Part shown: positions 1-8,159 of the stretch, one piece after another | How positions within the stretch are numbered: position 1 is the first letter of the stretch | How the letters are laid out: each line of letters starts with the position of its first letter | From: Polynucleobacter hallstattensis | Lineage (GTDB): Bacteria; Pseudomonadota; Gammaproteobacteria; Burkholderiales; Burkholderiaceae | Length of the DNA stretch: 64,000 bases | Direction: 5' to 3' | Assembly: GCF_018881835.1 (NCBI RefSeq) | Contig: NZ_JACVPO010000002.1 | Span: 372,001-436,000 of the forward strand | Notes under the pieces: model-generated | What the model saw: only the letters and a program-made list of their open reading frames with translations | Databases searched by the model: none | What the model was told of the DNA's origin: nothing | Made by a program: the position numbers and the translations under genes

Positions 1-810
1 TAAACGCTTTTGTAAGGCTGAAGGTAAATTTGCTGGCGCCATAAGAGAAAACCACGATGTAGCCTCAAAGCCAGGTAAGCCTTCTTCTACCATGGTCGGA
101 ATCTCTGGAGCTACTGGTGAGCGTTTGAGAGTCGTTACTGCTAAAGCCTGAACCTCTCCTGCCTTAATCAAAGGCAAGGATGAGGACAGGTTATCAAACA
201 GCATTGAAATACGTCCACTAATCAGATCTGGTAGGGATTGAGCTCTACCTTTATATGGAATATGACGAATCTGCACTCCCGTCATTTCTTTAAAAAGTTC
301 GCCAGACATATGCAATGAAGTGCCGACACCAGAGGAGCCAAAAGTCAGCTCATTCGGTTTGGCTTTAGCGAGTTCAATCAGCTCCTGAAGATTATTGACG
401 CCCAACTTCTTATTGACCACCAGTACATTGGGGGTGCTCGCTAAAAAACTAATGGGCGTGAAATCATTGATCGGATGAAAAGATAACTTGTCATAGAGAG
501 CACCGTTGATTGCATGTATGCCTACAGTTCCGATGAGGAGTGTGTAGCCATCCGGTTCGCTCTTGGCTACCAGCTCAGCACCGATGTTGCCGCCATAACC
601 AGGTCGATTTTCTACTACTACTGGTACGTCTAGACTCTTCTGCCAACTCTCAGCCAGTACACGCGCCAAAATATCGGGCGCCCCACCAGGAGTGAAGGTC
701 ACCACAATTTTGATGGCCTGTTTAGGCCAAGCAGTATCGACTTTGCCTGTTTGGGAATGAGCGAAATGATTCAGACCCAAGAAAACTAGCAGGGCTAGAA
801 AACACTTCAT
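1..810 (-). CDS. Bug/TctC-family periplasmic solute-binding protein (partial, C-terminus cut by window edge)
   Basis: The open frame runs leftwards from an ATG at 808-810 to the window edge, giving 270 residues without a stop. It begins with a hydrophobic signal peptide ending near HFAHSQ. It carries the Bug-family hallmarks PGGAPDILAR near residue 40, VVENRPGYGGNIGAE and EPDGYTLLIG, followed by HIPYKGRAQSLPDLISG. Bug proteins bind small carboxylates or other organic ions in the periplasm and often work with TctAB permeases, which are not seen here; the ligand cannot be named. It starts 10 bases after dsbB on the same strand and is probably cotranscribed with it. Confidence 0.9.
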   Translation of the reverse strand, partial: MKCFLALLVFLGLNHFAHSQTGKVDTAWPKQAIKIVVTFTPGGAPDILARVLAESWQKSLDVPVVVENRPGYGGNIGAELVAKSEPDGYTLLIGTVGIHAINGALYDKLSFHPINDFTPISFLASTPNVLVVNKKLGVNNLQELIELAKAKPNELTFGSSGVGTSLHMSGELFKEMTGVQIRHIPYKGRAQSLPDLISGRISMLFDNLSSSLPLIKAGEVQALAVTTLKRSPVAPEIPTMVEEGLPGFEATSWFSLMAPANLPSALQKRL

Positions 811-820
811 AGGCACCGAC

Positions 821-1384
821 TTAAAAACCAAAACGCGTGCGCAACCAAATCCATCCCTCATATTTAAGGGGATCATCAGCACAAGGGCCGATGCCGCATT
901 CCAACAAAGTGGAAGCTAGGTTAGCAAATACTAAAACAATAAATAGAATGATTAATGTATTGGCAAGCAGTGAACGCGAGCGCACGTCTCGGTTAGGCAA
1001 CATCAATAGAATTGCTAGCCCTGCAATAAGCCCAAGATAAGCTACAAAGGCCCAAGTGTAAAAGTGCAACTCTAAGAAGGTGGCACCAAATCCTTTGTCT
1101 CCCGGTAAAACATGCAAGAGCACTTGGCGCAAAGACACCATCATGCCCACCAAGCCGCCGATGATGCCCCAGCCATAGTGAGCAGAATGCGCTCCACAAC
1201 GAATATTGAGCACCAATGCAAAGCCAATAATCACAAAACCCATGCGCTGCATCAGACACAGTGGGCATGGCAGTTCACCGAAATACAGTTGGTCGACAAA
1301 GGCATAAGACAACATGCCAATAATCGCAGTTAAAGCCAGCTGATTACCAAGACCTGCCAAAGAAGGAAAAGAATGCTTACTCAT
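821..1384 (-). CDS. dsbB: Disulfide bond formation protein B (DsbB-like), variant form
   Basis: Inner-membrane quinone-linked oxidase that would reoxidise a DsbA-type thiol oxidase. The 187-residue protein has about five hydrophobic segments (roughly 15-35, 46-62, 70-90, 106-130, 139-160). The first cysteine pair is CPLC at 40-43, followed by the typical LMQR. The second pair is not in the central loop, as in E. coli DsbB, but in the C-terminal tail (Cys163 and Cys168 in ECGIGPCADDP) after an extra membrane segment. It lies 5 bases after the DUF5993 gene, a pairing I recall from other Burkholderiales. Family assignment is firm; equivalence of the second pair to the usual one is inferred. Confidence 0.88.
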   Translation of the reverse strand: MSKHSFPSLAGLGNQLALTAIIGMLSYAFVDQLYFGELPCPLCLMQRMGFVIIGFALVLNIRCGAHSAHYGWGIIGGLVGMMVSLRQVLLHVLPGDKGFGATFLELHFYTWAFVAYLGLIAGLAILLMLPNRDVRSRSLLANTLIILFIVLVFANLASTLLECGIGPCADDPLKYEGWIWLRTRFGF

Positions 1385-1389
1385 CTTCT

Positions 1390-1548
1390 TTAGAAATTAA
1401 GATTGAGATGACTGTTCGCATGAATGCGGAACCAGAACATCAAAATACCGACGGTGATAGCAAGTACGAATAGACCTGCCAGACGCTTCTCAAACCACAC
1501 AAGGACAAGGCCGATAAAGGCTGTCAGGAAAGGTAGAAACATATACAT
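1390..1548 (-). CDS. DUF5993 family small membrane protein
   Basis: A 52-residue frame starting MYMFLPFLTA and ending HANSHLNLNF, with two hydrophobic segments separated by WFEKRLAG. The start (MYMFLPFLTA), the WFR-H-A motif and the N-L-N-F ending match what I know of DUF5993, a family encoded beside variant dsbB genes. It sits 5 bases upstream of dsbB on the same strand, so the two are almost certainly cotranscribed. No function is established; assisting or modulating the DsbB-like oxidase is a guess from position. The ATG at 1546-1548 could be replaced by the in-frame ATG two codons later. Confidence 0.85.
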   Translation of the reverse strand: MYMFLPFLTAFIGLVLVWFEKRLAGLFVLAITVGILMFWFRIHANSHLNLNF

Positions 1549-1622
1549 GAATGAATTTTATCGCAGGTCGATCCAGACTCAATAACAAGTGACTCAAAGG
1601 GTCTTTTGTTTAGAATGGGATC

Positions 1623-2396
1623 ATGAAATCCATCCCACCCTGCATCGACCTTCAGCTTGATGGCTCTATTGCTCGAATCACCTTCAATAATCCCACTGCA
1701 CGTAATGCCTTGACGTGGCCAATGTATGAAGAACTTAAGCGAATTTGCGATGCGATAGCCAATACGCCAGAAATCAGAGTGGCTATTTTTAGAGGCGCTG
1801 GCGATAAAGCCTTTGTGTCAGGTAGCGACATACAGCAATTTGTAGATCTCCAAAAAGATGAACCTTATGAAGTTGCCGTAGATGCTATCTTTCACTCTCT
1901 CCAACATTTGCCTATTCCGACAATTGCACTCATCGAAGGATTAGCAGTAGGTAGCGGCTTACTCATTGCTACTGCATGTGATTTCAGAATATCGACTGAT
2001 GATGCGCGCTTTGGTATTCCAGTTGCAAAGACTTTAGGTAACTGTCTATCGCCTAGCAATCTATCTTGGATCGCTTATCACTTAGGTGTGCCAATGGTAA
2101 AGCGCATGTTACTCACTGCAGAACTCATTAAAGCGCCCGAGTTACTCAACTCAGGCTACCTATATCAAACCACTTCGCCTGATGCTATTAGAGAGGTCAC
2201 TGAAGTCTTGGCGAATAAATTAGCAGCACTCGCGCCAATTACACAAAAGGCGAGCAAAGTCACCTTGGCACGCTTGATGGAGAGCAACTTACCGAATTGC
2301 ACTGAACTCATGCGCGAGACTTACAACAGCGTCGACTTCAAAGAAGGAGTCAATGCCTTCCTTGAAGGGCGCCCGCCTCAGTGGCTTGGCAAGTAA
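1623..2396 (+). CDS. Enoyl-CoA hydratase/isomerase family protein
   Basis: Crotonase-fold protein of 257 residues, the usual length. Motifs in order are FNNPTARNALTWPMYEEL (substrate-binding region), GAGDKAFVSGSDIQQF (first oxyanion-hole strand) and ALIEGLAVGSGLLIATACDFR (second). The second motif has VGSG where typical hydratases have GGG. Position within the superfamily suggests hydration or isomerisation of an acyl-CoA, but the two catalytic glutamates of enoyl-CoA hydratase cannot be placed confidently, so the exact reaction is open. It is a single gene on the plus strand between two minus-strand groups. Confidence 0.85.
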   Translation: MKSIPPCIDLQLDGSIARITFNNPTARNALTWPMYEELKRICDAIANTPEIRVAIFRGAGDKAFVSGSDIQQFVDLQKDEPYEVAVDAIFHSLQHLPIPTIALIEGLAVGSGLLIATACDFRISTDDARFGIPVAKTLGNCLSPSNLSWIAYHLGVPMVKRMLLTAELIKAPELLNSGYLYQTTSPDAIREVTEVLANKLAALAPITQKASKVTLARLMESNLPNCTELMRETYNSVDFKEGVNAFLEGRPPQWLGK

Positions 2397-2427
2397 AGCT
2401 CGGTCACCATATCGATGGCCGCCTGAT

Positions 2428-3474
2428 TTAGGATTTCGAGTTTAAGAAATCCACTACCGTCTGAACAAAAATATCCGGTACTTCAATATGGGGAATATGT
2501 CCGACATTGTCCAAGGGCACTAACTTAGCATTCGGAATCGCCTGCGCCGCTTTACGACCTAACTCAGGAAAATTACCTAAAGACTTGACTGCTTCAGGAG
2601 GAGCAAAGCGGCGACCAAATACCGTTCTATCTTTTTGGCCAATCACTAGCAATACCGGCATCTTCAGTTGAGGCAAGTCACCTACTACTGGTTTTTCAGC
2701 AATCATCTGATAAGTTAACACCGAGGTCTTTGCAAAGGCTGGGTAATCAGGTCCTTTTTGAATCCGGACATAGACCTCTAGAAACTGTTCAAAGCTTGGT
2801 TGCCATACTGGGAAATAAGACTGCAAGAAACGGCGATAGCTAGTTTCTGTTTGTGCCATTTCCAACTTCAGTAAGTTGTCATTAGTCTGTGGCGGAATGT
2901 CTTTACTGTAGTCCTCAAGACCCAATGGGTTTTCTAAGATCAGTTTCTGGATAGTTTTAGGATAAAGGCGCGCAAACCGAATGCCCACCATGCCACCCAT
3001 CGAGTTGGCAATCACTGAAGTCTTTGTGACACCAAGCGATTTCAACAAAGCTTGTGTGTTCTGGGCAAGATCATCAAAGTGATATGCGACATCTGGCTTG
3101 GAAGATTTTCCAAAACCAATTTGATCCGGAGCAATGACTCGATAGCCTGCCGCAGTCAAACCTTTGATCGTAGGCGCCCAATAATCGCTTGAGAAGTTCT
3201 TCCCATGAAACAAAACTACCGCACCCTTCTGCTTACCAACTGCAGGCACATCCATATAAATCATGCTGGCGGGCTGCCCTTGAAGAGAAGTTTTAAATTC
3301 TTTGGTGGGATAGGGGTAAGGCCAAGCACTGAGGCGCAAATCTAAAGGACTTGCATTGGCATAGCGACTGGGTGGTGGAGCCTCCGCTTTAGGCTGATCA
3401 ACAGATGTACAGGCCGAGAGGAAGACTCCGCCCACACACATCACCAAAGCGATTCCCAGTGTCTTTATTTTCAT
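2428..3474 (-). CDS. Alpha/beta hydrolase, predicted lipoprotein
   Basis: About 348 residues. The N-terminus is a lipoprotein signal (hydrophobic stretch ending LSACTS), so the mature protein should be lipid-anchored in the periplasm. The hydrolase fold shows VVLFHGKNFSSDYW (oxyanion-hole HG), the nucleophile elbow ANSMGGMVG near 160, VIGQKDRTVFG before the acid residue, and a C-terminal His in NVGHIPH. The second ATG, at 3472-3474, is preferred over the one at 3480 because an AGGG-like ribosome site sits better before it. The substrate is unknown; esterase or carbon-carbon hydrolase activity are both possible. It lies 28 bases after the FAH-family gene on the same strand. Confidence 0.85.
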   Translation of the reverse strand: MKIKTLGIALVMCVGGVFLSACTSVDQPKAEAPPPSRYANASPLDLRLSAWPYPYPTKEFKTSLQGQPASMIYMDVPAVGKQKGAVVLFHGKNFSSDYWAPTIKGLTAAGYRVIAPDQIGFGKSSKPDVAYHFDDLAQNTQALLKSLGVTKTSVIANSMGGMVGIRFARLYPKTIQKLILENPLGLEDYSKDIPPQTNDNLLKLEMAQTETSYRRFLQSYFPVWQPSFEQFLEVYVRIQKGPDYPAFAKTSVLTYQMIAEKPVVGDLPQLKMPVLLVIGQKDRTVFGRRFAPPEAVKSLGNFPELGRKAAQAIPNAKLVPLDNVGHIPHIEVPDIFVQTVVDFLNSKS

Positions 3475-3501
3475 CTCCATCCCTCTATCTCTTTTAACTA
3501 T

Positions 3502-4194
3502 TTATACGATCTTGATTTTCAGTGGGCTGAGACCTTCAACCGATCCCTCAAGTACATCACCTTTTTTCACAGGACCCACGCCTGCAGGTGTACCAGACAT
3601 AATCAAATCACCTGGCTCAAGTGTGAACAAAGTAGAAAGGTACGCAATGGTGTCAGGAACATTCCAGATCAGTTGGTTTAAGTCGCCCTCTTGGCGCACT
3701 TCACCATTGACCAAGAGCTTGACTGTGCCTTTAGTGGGGTGACCAAACTGAGTGGCAGGTGTCAGCGCTGCACAGGGGGCGGATTGATCAAATGCTTTAC
3801 CGGTATCCCAAGGGCGACCCATTTTTTTTGCCTCACCTTGCAAATCACGACGAGTCATATCCAACCCAACTCCGTAACCATAAACATGCTCAAACGCTTT
3901 ATCCGCAGGAATATTGGCGCCGCCCTTACCAATCGCGACAACCATCTCAATCTCATGGTGTACATCATTTGACAAGTTTGGATATTGCATATCTTTACCG
4001 TCGGTCACAATTGAGTTGGCCGGCTTCATAAAAAAGAATGGCGGCTCACGATCGGGGTCATGACCCATCTCACGGGCATGATCAGCATAGTTACGGCCAA
4101 CGCAATAGATGCGATTCACCGCAAAACGGCGGGTATCACCTACTACGGGTAGCGATGGAATGATGGGGGGATCAATAACGTATGCAGTGCTCAT
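3502..4194 (-). CDS. Fumarylacetoacetate hydrolase family protein (fumarylpyruvate hydrolase-like)
   Basis: A 230-residue single-domain FAH-fold enzyme. [16 protein letters not shown] begins the catalytic domain, [11 protein letters not shown] carries the metal-binding E-x-E, and [13 protein letters not shown] is the C-terminal signature. The N-terminal part resembles fumarylpyruvate hydrolases such as NagK of gentisate and salicylate breakdown, which cleave fumarylpyruvate into fumarate and pyruvate. No gentisate dioxygenase or isomerase is nearby, so the specific role is uncertain. Probably in one transcript with the downstream lipoprotein hydrolase. Confidence 0.85.
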   Translation of the reverse strand: MSTAYVIDPPIIPSLPVVGDTRRFAVNRIYCVGRNYADHAREMGHDPDREPPFFFMKPANSIVTDGKDMQYPNLSNDVHHEIEMVVAIGKGGANIPADKAFEHVYGYGVGLDMTRRDLQGEAKKMGRPWDTGKAFDQSAPCAALTPATQFGHPTKGTVKLLVNGEVRQEGDLNQLIWNVPDTIAYLSTLFTLEPGDLIMSGTPAGVGPVKKGDVLEGSVEGLSPLKIKIV

Positions 4195-4284
4195 GATGAC
4201 CTTTGTAATGAATGTCTAATTTTTAATAACTCTGATCTAAATAAATTATGACATTACTTGAATCAATGTCATTGCTGCCCCTCA

Positions 4285-4554
4285 CTAACCCTTGCTTCGG
4301 AGTTTGAGCATTAAGATGCTCAGAGCCAAGGCAAAGGTCAAGGCGTTAGCTAGAATCAAAGGCCACTTCTCAATAATGAGCCCGTAGATAAGCCACAAAC
4401 CTACCCCAGCGGTAAATAGGCTATACATTCCCACTGAGATCCCAGAAAGATCTCGGGTACGCCAGGATTGAACAGCCTGAGGCAGAAAGGCAATCGTCGT
4501 TAAAAATGCAGCGCAGTAGCCAATGATCTCAATCTGATGTGGCAGTAAAGTCAT
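4285..4554 (-). CDS. SemiSWEET-type sugar transporter
   Basis: An 89-residue membrane protein with three hydrophobic helices and the PQ-loop motif in LTTIAFLPQAVQSWRTRDLS, the size and signature of bacterial SemiSWEETs. These work as homodimers and move small sugars down their gradient across the inner membrane. It begins 4 bases after the cytochrome c gene stop and is likely cotranscribed with it, although no functional link is evident. The transported compound cannot be read from the sequence. Confidence 0.88.
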   Translation of the reverse strand: MTLLPHQIEIIGYCAAFLTTIAFLPQAVQSWRTRDLSGISVGMYSLFTAGVGLWLIYGLIIEKWPLILANALTFALALSILMLKLRSKG

Positions 4555-4558
4555 GCGC

Positions 4559-4951
4559 TTACGGCTTCTTATTCAGACTCGCTTTACGCGCTTCAATTTC
4601 CTTGTTGATGGCTGCTAGGGTTTTTGCGTCAGGAGTCTTCCAGTTACCACCGGCCTTATTGACCATATAAGCCACTGCATCTGCGAATCCCTCCACCGAG
4701 AGGTTGGGATTGCCGCCTTTAGCGGGCATTCCTCTCACGCCAACATAACCATGTGCAGTGAGGATGACCTGACCTTCGGCAATCAATGGGGCCCACTGAG
4801 CTTTATCACCAAACTTAGGAGCCTTCAGAACGCCAGCGCCATGGCAGGCTGCGCAGACTTGCTTATAAGTGTTCTCACCAGGTTCAGCAAAGGCGGCTAA
4901 TGGGGAGAAAAAACAAGCGGCAAGAATAAAGGGGCGAAGGAGCGATTTCAT
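4559..4951 (-). CDS. Periplasmic c-type cytochrome (class I, c5-like)
   Basis: From the ATG at 4949-4951 the product has 130 residues with a clean signal peptide ending PLAAFAEP. The haem-binding site CAACH follows, and the axial methionine lies in RGMPAKGGNP. Short one-haem cytochromes of this type carry electrons in the periplasm between the respiratory chain and terminal enzymes. An upstream in-frame ATG at 5005 would add 18 polar residues before the signal peptide and is rejected as a start. The C-terminal tail is lysine-rich. The partner is unknown. Confidence 0.88.
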   Translation of the reverse strand: MKSLLRPFILAACFFSPLAAFAEPGENTYKQVCAACHGAGVLKAPKFGDKAQWAPLIAEGQVILTAHGYVGVRGMPAKGGNPNLSVEGFADAVAYMVNKAGGNWKTPDAKTLAAINKEIEARKASLNKKP

Positions 4952-5033
4952 GGGTAGCTTCTCTGAGATAAGTGGGTATGACTCATAATTTATCTCATTT
5001 TTCAATCGGCGTACTCATTTAGGCTTGCGCTAG

Positions 5034-6059
5034 TTAAAGCCAACCTGCAATCTGCCGCTTGAGCCCGATCGACTTATAGCCTGGACTAGCGCTGGAAAGA
5101 ACCCGGATTTTCCGAATCAGTTTTGCGAAATCGGTATTCAGACTCAGGTCCTTGTTCATGGCAAGAAAGAAGATTTCATCTTTCAATTGAATGAAATCTA
5201 GCCCATTCTCCAATGCAATACTTTTGACACCCATGCCGGCATCTGCTTTTTTAGCCAATATCGCTGTAGCAATTGCGGAGTGGGTGAACTCTTCATTTTC
5301 GTAACCCTTAATGCCCTGCGCATCAATACCTTCCTTAGCCAAAATAGTATCTAGAAGCAAACGTGTACCAGATCCTTTTTGGCGATTAATAAAGCGAATT
5401 TTGGGTCTTAGTAAATCTTTAGGAGAAATAATATTGAGTGGATTTCCTTTGGCCACCAACAGACCTTGTACACGCTTCATTACAGGGAATATTTGCATCC
5501 CCTCTTTTTGCAGTTGCTTGGAAATAATCAAGGAACTTTTGGGATCTGAAACGTGGTAGCCGGCAATATCAACTTCATAATTTTGTAGTCGCTCTAAAGC
5601 CTCGCCCGATCCAGCAGTAATGAGTTCAAAGCCACCAATATTTAAAACCGCTTTCTGAATGATCGGATCACTACTACTAGCAAAGCGCCATTGTTTTTTG
5701 GCCTTCACCCTAAATTGAGCAAAGCCTTCCTCTAGGTGCGACAGGCTGGATTGCCCTAATCGCATCGTCTTTTGATCAAAGTCTTCGGTAAATTGAATCA
5801 AGTATCTTGCGTATTCTGATAATTGAGAGCCATGTCCCCTCACGCGATCCATCAACTTAAATCCTAAGGCCAGCTCTACATCATTGAGTTTTTGCCAAAC
5901 ATTTCTATAAGAAAGCCCCATTTTTTTACAGGCAGACATCAGCGTTTTACCGTGATCAATGTCTTTTAATAAGGCAGTCAACCACACCAAATCCACCACA
6001 GCTGGATCTTTAGCATTCTTATTTCCAAAAACGAGGGTTGGCCGAATCTGAATTCTCAT
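5034..6059 (-). CDS. ModE-like HTH regulator with periplasmic-binding-protein-type sensor domain
   Basis: A 341-residue protein. Residues about 20-110 form a LysR/ModE-like winged helix (KTLMSACKKMGLSYRNVWQKL, then RVRGHGSQLSEYA, very like the ModE DNA-binding domain). Residues about 130-330 resemble a type-2 periplasmic-binding domain used as a cytoplasmic sensor (RQKGSGTRLLLD and similar blocks). It is divergent from tupA with a 75-base gap holding spaced CATAT/ATATG elements. The likely role is control of the tungstate/molybdate uptake genes in response to oxyanion or cofactor level; this is inferred from fold and position. The ATG at 6059 is chosen because the earlier one at 6098 would give an unrelated leader inside the promoter region. 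Confidence 0.82.
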   Translation of the reverse strand: MRIQIRPTLVFGNKNAKDPAVVDLVWLTALLKDIDHGKTLMSACKKMGLSYRNVWQKLNDVELALGFKLMDRVRGHGSQLSEYARYLIQFTEDFDQKTMRLGQSSLSHLEEGFAQFRVKAKKQWRFASSSDPIIQKAVLNIGGFELITAGSGEALERLQNYEVDIAGYHVSDPKSSLIISKQLQKEGMQIFPVMKRVQGLLVAKGNPLNIISPKDLLRPKIRFINRQKGSGTRLLLDTILAKEGIDAQGIKGYENEEFTHSAIATAILAKKADAGMGVKSIALENGLDFIQLKDEIFFLAMNKDLSLNTDFAKLIRKIRVLSSASPGYKSIGLKRQIAGWL

Positions 6060-6094
6060 ATGTAATTTTTTGCATATTGATGTTTTGTAATATG
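6057..6094. promoter_or_regulatory. Candidate operator in the regulator/tupA intergenic region
   Basis: CATAT occurs at 6057 and again at 6073, and the mirror ATATG ends at 6094, so the elements are about 16 bases apart. CATATT (6073-6078) and AATATG (6089-6094) form a perfect 6-base inverted repeat around a 10-base spacer. The first copy overlaps the regulator start codon. Placement fits autoregulation plus control of tupA; binding is inferred. Confidence 0.35.
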
Positions 6095-6134
6095 ACAAAT
6101 CTTAACCGAACCTACCTTATGGAGCTCTACTCAA

Positions 6135-6956
6135 ATGAAATTCTCACTGAACCGATTAATGGCAAGCAGTATTGCTGCACTGATGCTGATCAGCAGCTCA
6201 GCTTACGCACAAGAGAAAAGTATTGTCCTTTCCTCAACGACCTCCACAGAGCAATCTGGTCTTTTTGGATTTATCTTGCCGATCTTCAAAATGAAGAGCG
6301 GGATTGATGTCAAAGTAGTTGCTGTTGGAACTGGTCAGGCCCTAGACATTGGACGTCGTGGCGATGCAGATGTCGTGTTTGTTCATGACAAACCTGCCGA
6401 AGAAAAATTTGTTGCTGAGGGCTTTGCTACAAAACGTATTGAAGTCATGTACAACGACTTTGTCTTGATTGGACCTAAGTCAGATCCAGCCAAAATTGGC
6501 GGTGGCAAGGACATCAAAGTCGCATTTCAAAAGATCGCTACAGCACAGGCACCATTCGTATCCCGTGGTGACAAAAGTGGTACACATGCGGCTGAATTGC
6601 GTTACTGGAAAGATGCTGCTGTCACGGTGGCTCCAAGTGCTTGGTACAAAGAAACGGGCTCAGGTATGGGTCCAGCATTAAATACTGCTTCAGCAATGAA
6701 TGGCTACATCTTGGCTGATCGTGCTACTTGGCTTTCATTTAAGAACCGTGGCGATTTAACAATCCTAGTTCAAGGTGACCCAAAGCTATTTAATCAATAT
6801 GGCGTGATGTTGGTAAGCCCAACTAAATTCCCACATGTGAAAAAAGCTGAAGGCCAAGAATTCATTGATTGGATTACTTCTAAAAATGGTCAAGACGTGA
6901 TTGCCAGCTATCAAATTGGTGGCGAACAACTCTTCTTCCCGAACGCCAAGAAATAA
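6135..6956 (+). CDS. tupA: Tungstate ABC transporter, periplasmic binding protein TupA
   Basis: A 273-residue exported protein with signal peptide ending SSAYAQEK. It has the TupA-type oxyanion-binding pattern: LSSTTSTEQSGLFG at the N-terminus (TTST), AVGTGQALDIGRRGDADVVF, and FVSRGDKSGTHAAEL. TupA binds tungstate, in some relatives also molybdate, and delivers it to TupBC. The cognate permease and ATPase lie at 51036-52434, not next to it. GGAG at 6121-6124 is the ribosome site. The stop overlaps the start of the next gene (TAATG). Confidence 0.9.
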   Translation: MKFSLNRLMASSIAALMLISSSAYAQEKSIVLSSTTSTEQSGLFGFILPIFKMKSGIDVKVVAVGTGQALDIGRRGDADVVFVHDKPAEEKFVAEGFATKRIEVMYNDFVLIGPKSDPAKIGGGKDIKVAFQKIATAQAPFVSRGDKSGTHAAELRYWKDAAVTVAPSAWYKETGSGMGPALNTASAMNGYILADRATWLSFKNRGDLTILVQGDPKLFNQYGVMLVSPTKFPHVKKAEGQEFIDWITSKNGQDVIASYQIGGEQLFFPNAKK

Positions 6957-7837
6957 TGCATATGAAATATCCACATCTATTCACTAGCACCCTACTCACC
7001 ACTTTGCTATTGGGACTTGGAATGCAAACGTCGACAGCGCAATCCAATCCGCCAAAAGTAGAGGCTACTTATGGTCAAGGTGCTAAGAGCTTTAAATTAG
7101 CCACTGGTAGCCCTGGTGAGTTGGGTTTACTACAACAACTTGGTGAGGCCTTTGATAAAAAAGAAGGTGCGCGCTTGGTGTGGATTAAGGCAGGAAGCGG
7201 CGCCTCCCTCAATTTGCTGAAAACGAAGCAAGTTGACATGATCATGGTGCATGCACCAGATGGGGTTAACAAGGCAATTGCTGAAGGATGGGCAACTGGT
7301 AGAACGCTGATTGGATCTAATGAGTTTTATATAGTGGGCCCTAAAGCCGATAAGGCCAAGATCCAATCTGCAAGTAGTGGTGCAGATGCTTATACAAAGA
7401 TTGCGAAGACCCAAGCCAACTTTATCTCTCGAGGTGATAAATCGGGTACGCACCAAAAAGAAATGGATATTTGGAAAAAAGCGGGGGTCGTGCCAGAAGG
7501 TAATTGGTATATCGTAACCAATGACTTTATGACAGCATCACTCAAAAGAGCAAATACAGATAAAGCGTATTTCATGACAGATAGCAGCACTTGGGTGGCA
7601 GAGAAAAATATCGCTCCTGAGTTGCAAATTCTGTATCGAGGTGACCCTTACTTAGTCAATACCTATGATGCTTTAGTAGCACCTGTTGGTGCAACTGAAA
7701 ATCGCGATATTGCCGCTAAGTTCATTCAGTTTGTAGCATCTGATGAAGGTCAGGCCATCATTCGCAATTATGGAAAAGCTCAGTACAAAGAAGCCCTCTA
7801 CAATGACGCCGTCTACGCCAAACAATACGTCCAATAG
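6956..7837 (+). CDS. Second TupA-like periplasmic substrate-binding protein
   Basis: A 293-residue exported paralogue of the preceding protein, translationally coupled to it by TAATG. Shared blocks are IKAGSGASLNLLKTKQVDMIMVH and FISRGDKSGTHQKE. The N-terminal TTST anion-binding motif is replaced by ATGSPGELG, and the mature protein begins with about 20 extra residues. It may bind the same oxyanion with different affinity, a different anion, or act as a sensor or chaperone. ATG at 6962 is an alternative start. No second permease is seen in the window. Confidence 0.82.
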   Translation: MHMKYPHLFTSTLLTTLLLGLGMQTSTAQSNPPKVEATYGQGAKSFKLATGSPGELGLLQQLGEAFDKKEGARLVWIKAGSGASLNLLKTKQVDMIMVHAPDGVNKAIAEGWATGRTLIGSNEFYIVGPKADKAKIQSASSGADAYTKIAKTQANFISRGDKSGTHQKEMDIWKKAGVVPEGNWYIVTNDFMTASLKRANTDKAYFMTDSSTWVAEKNIAPELQILYRGDPYLVNTYDALVAPVGATENRDIAAKFIQFVASDEGQAIIRNYGKAQYKEALYNDAVYAKQYVQ

Positions 7838-7845
7838 GAGAAATC

Positions 7846-8070
7846 ATGGAACTTAAAGTCAAACTCAGCGCACGCAATACTCTTAGCGGAAAAGTAGTTG
7901 AACTCAAAATGGGTCAAACTACCTCTCACGTTAAATTAGATATCGGTGCTGGTCATATTGTCACCGCCTCCATTACCAATGAGGCAGTTGACGAGTTAAA
8001 TCTCAAGGTTGGAGATCAGGCTTGGGCGGTCATTAAAGCCTCTGATGTCATGATTGCTAAAGACGCTTAA
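7846..8070 (+). CDS. Molybdenum-pterin-binding protein (molbindin, Mop/TOBE domain)
   Basis: A 74-residue single Mop domain beginning MELKVKLSARNTLSGKVVEL. The features ARNxLxGKV, VTASITNEAVDELNLKVGD and AWAVIKASDVMI define the family. Molbindins assemble into oligomers that bind molybdate or tungstate in the cytoplasm and are thought to store or buffer it. It is the third gene of the tupA transcript, 8 bases after the second binding protein with AGGAGA before the ATG, and is followed by a strong terminator. Confidence 0.9.
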   Translation: MELKVKLSARNTLSGKVVELKMGQTTSHVKLDIGAGHIVTASITNEAVDELNLKVGDQAWAVIKASDVMIAKDA

Positions 8071-8086
8071 GTGATTAGCTGGTGTG

Positions 8087-8116
8087 CAAAAGGCCCGCAA
8101 TGCGGGCCTTTTTCTT
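8087..8116 (+). terminator. Rho-independent terminator after the tupA operon
   Basis: AAAAGGCCCGC, loop AAT, then GCGGGCCTTTTTC: a GC-rich perfect stem with a T run in the plus direction, 17 bases after the molbindin stop. The A tract on the left may also let it act on the minus-strand gene that ends at 8160. Confidence 0.9.
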
Positions 8117-8159
8117 TAGTACATCAGCACTAAGTCATGCTGAATCCATTATTGAATAC

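Noticed and set aside
837..1333. Several open frames opposite dsbB
   Set aside because: They are shadows of the well-supported minus-strand DsbB gene and have no family features or ribosome sites.
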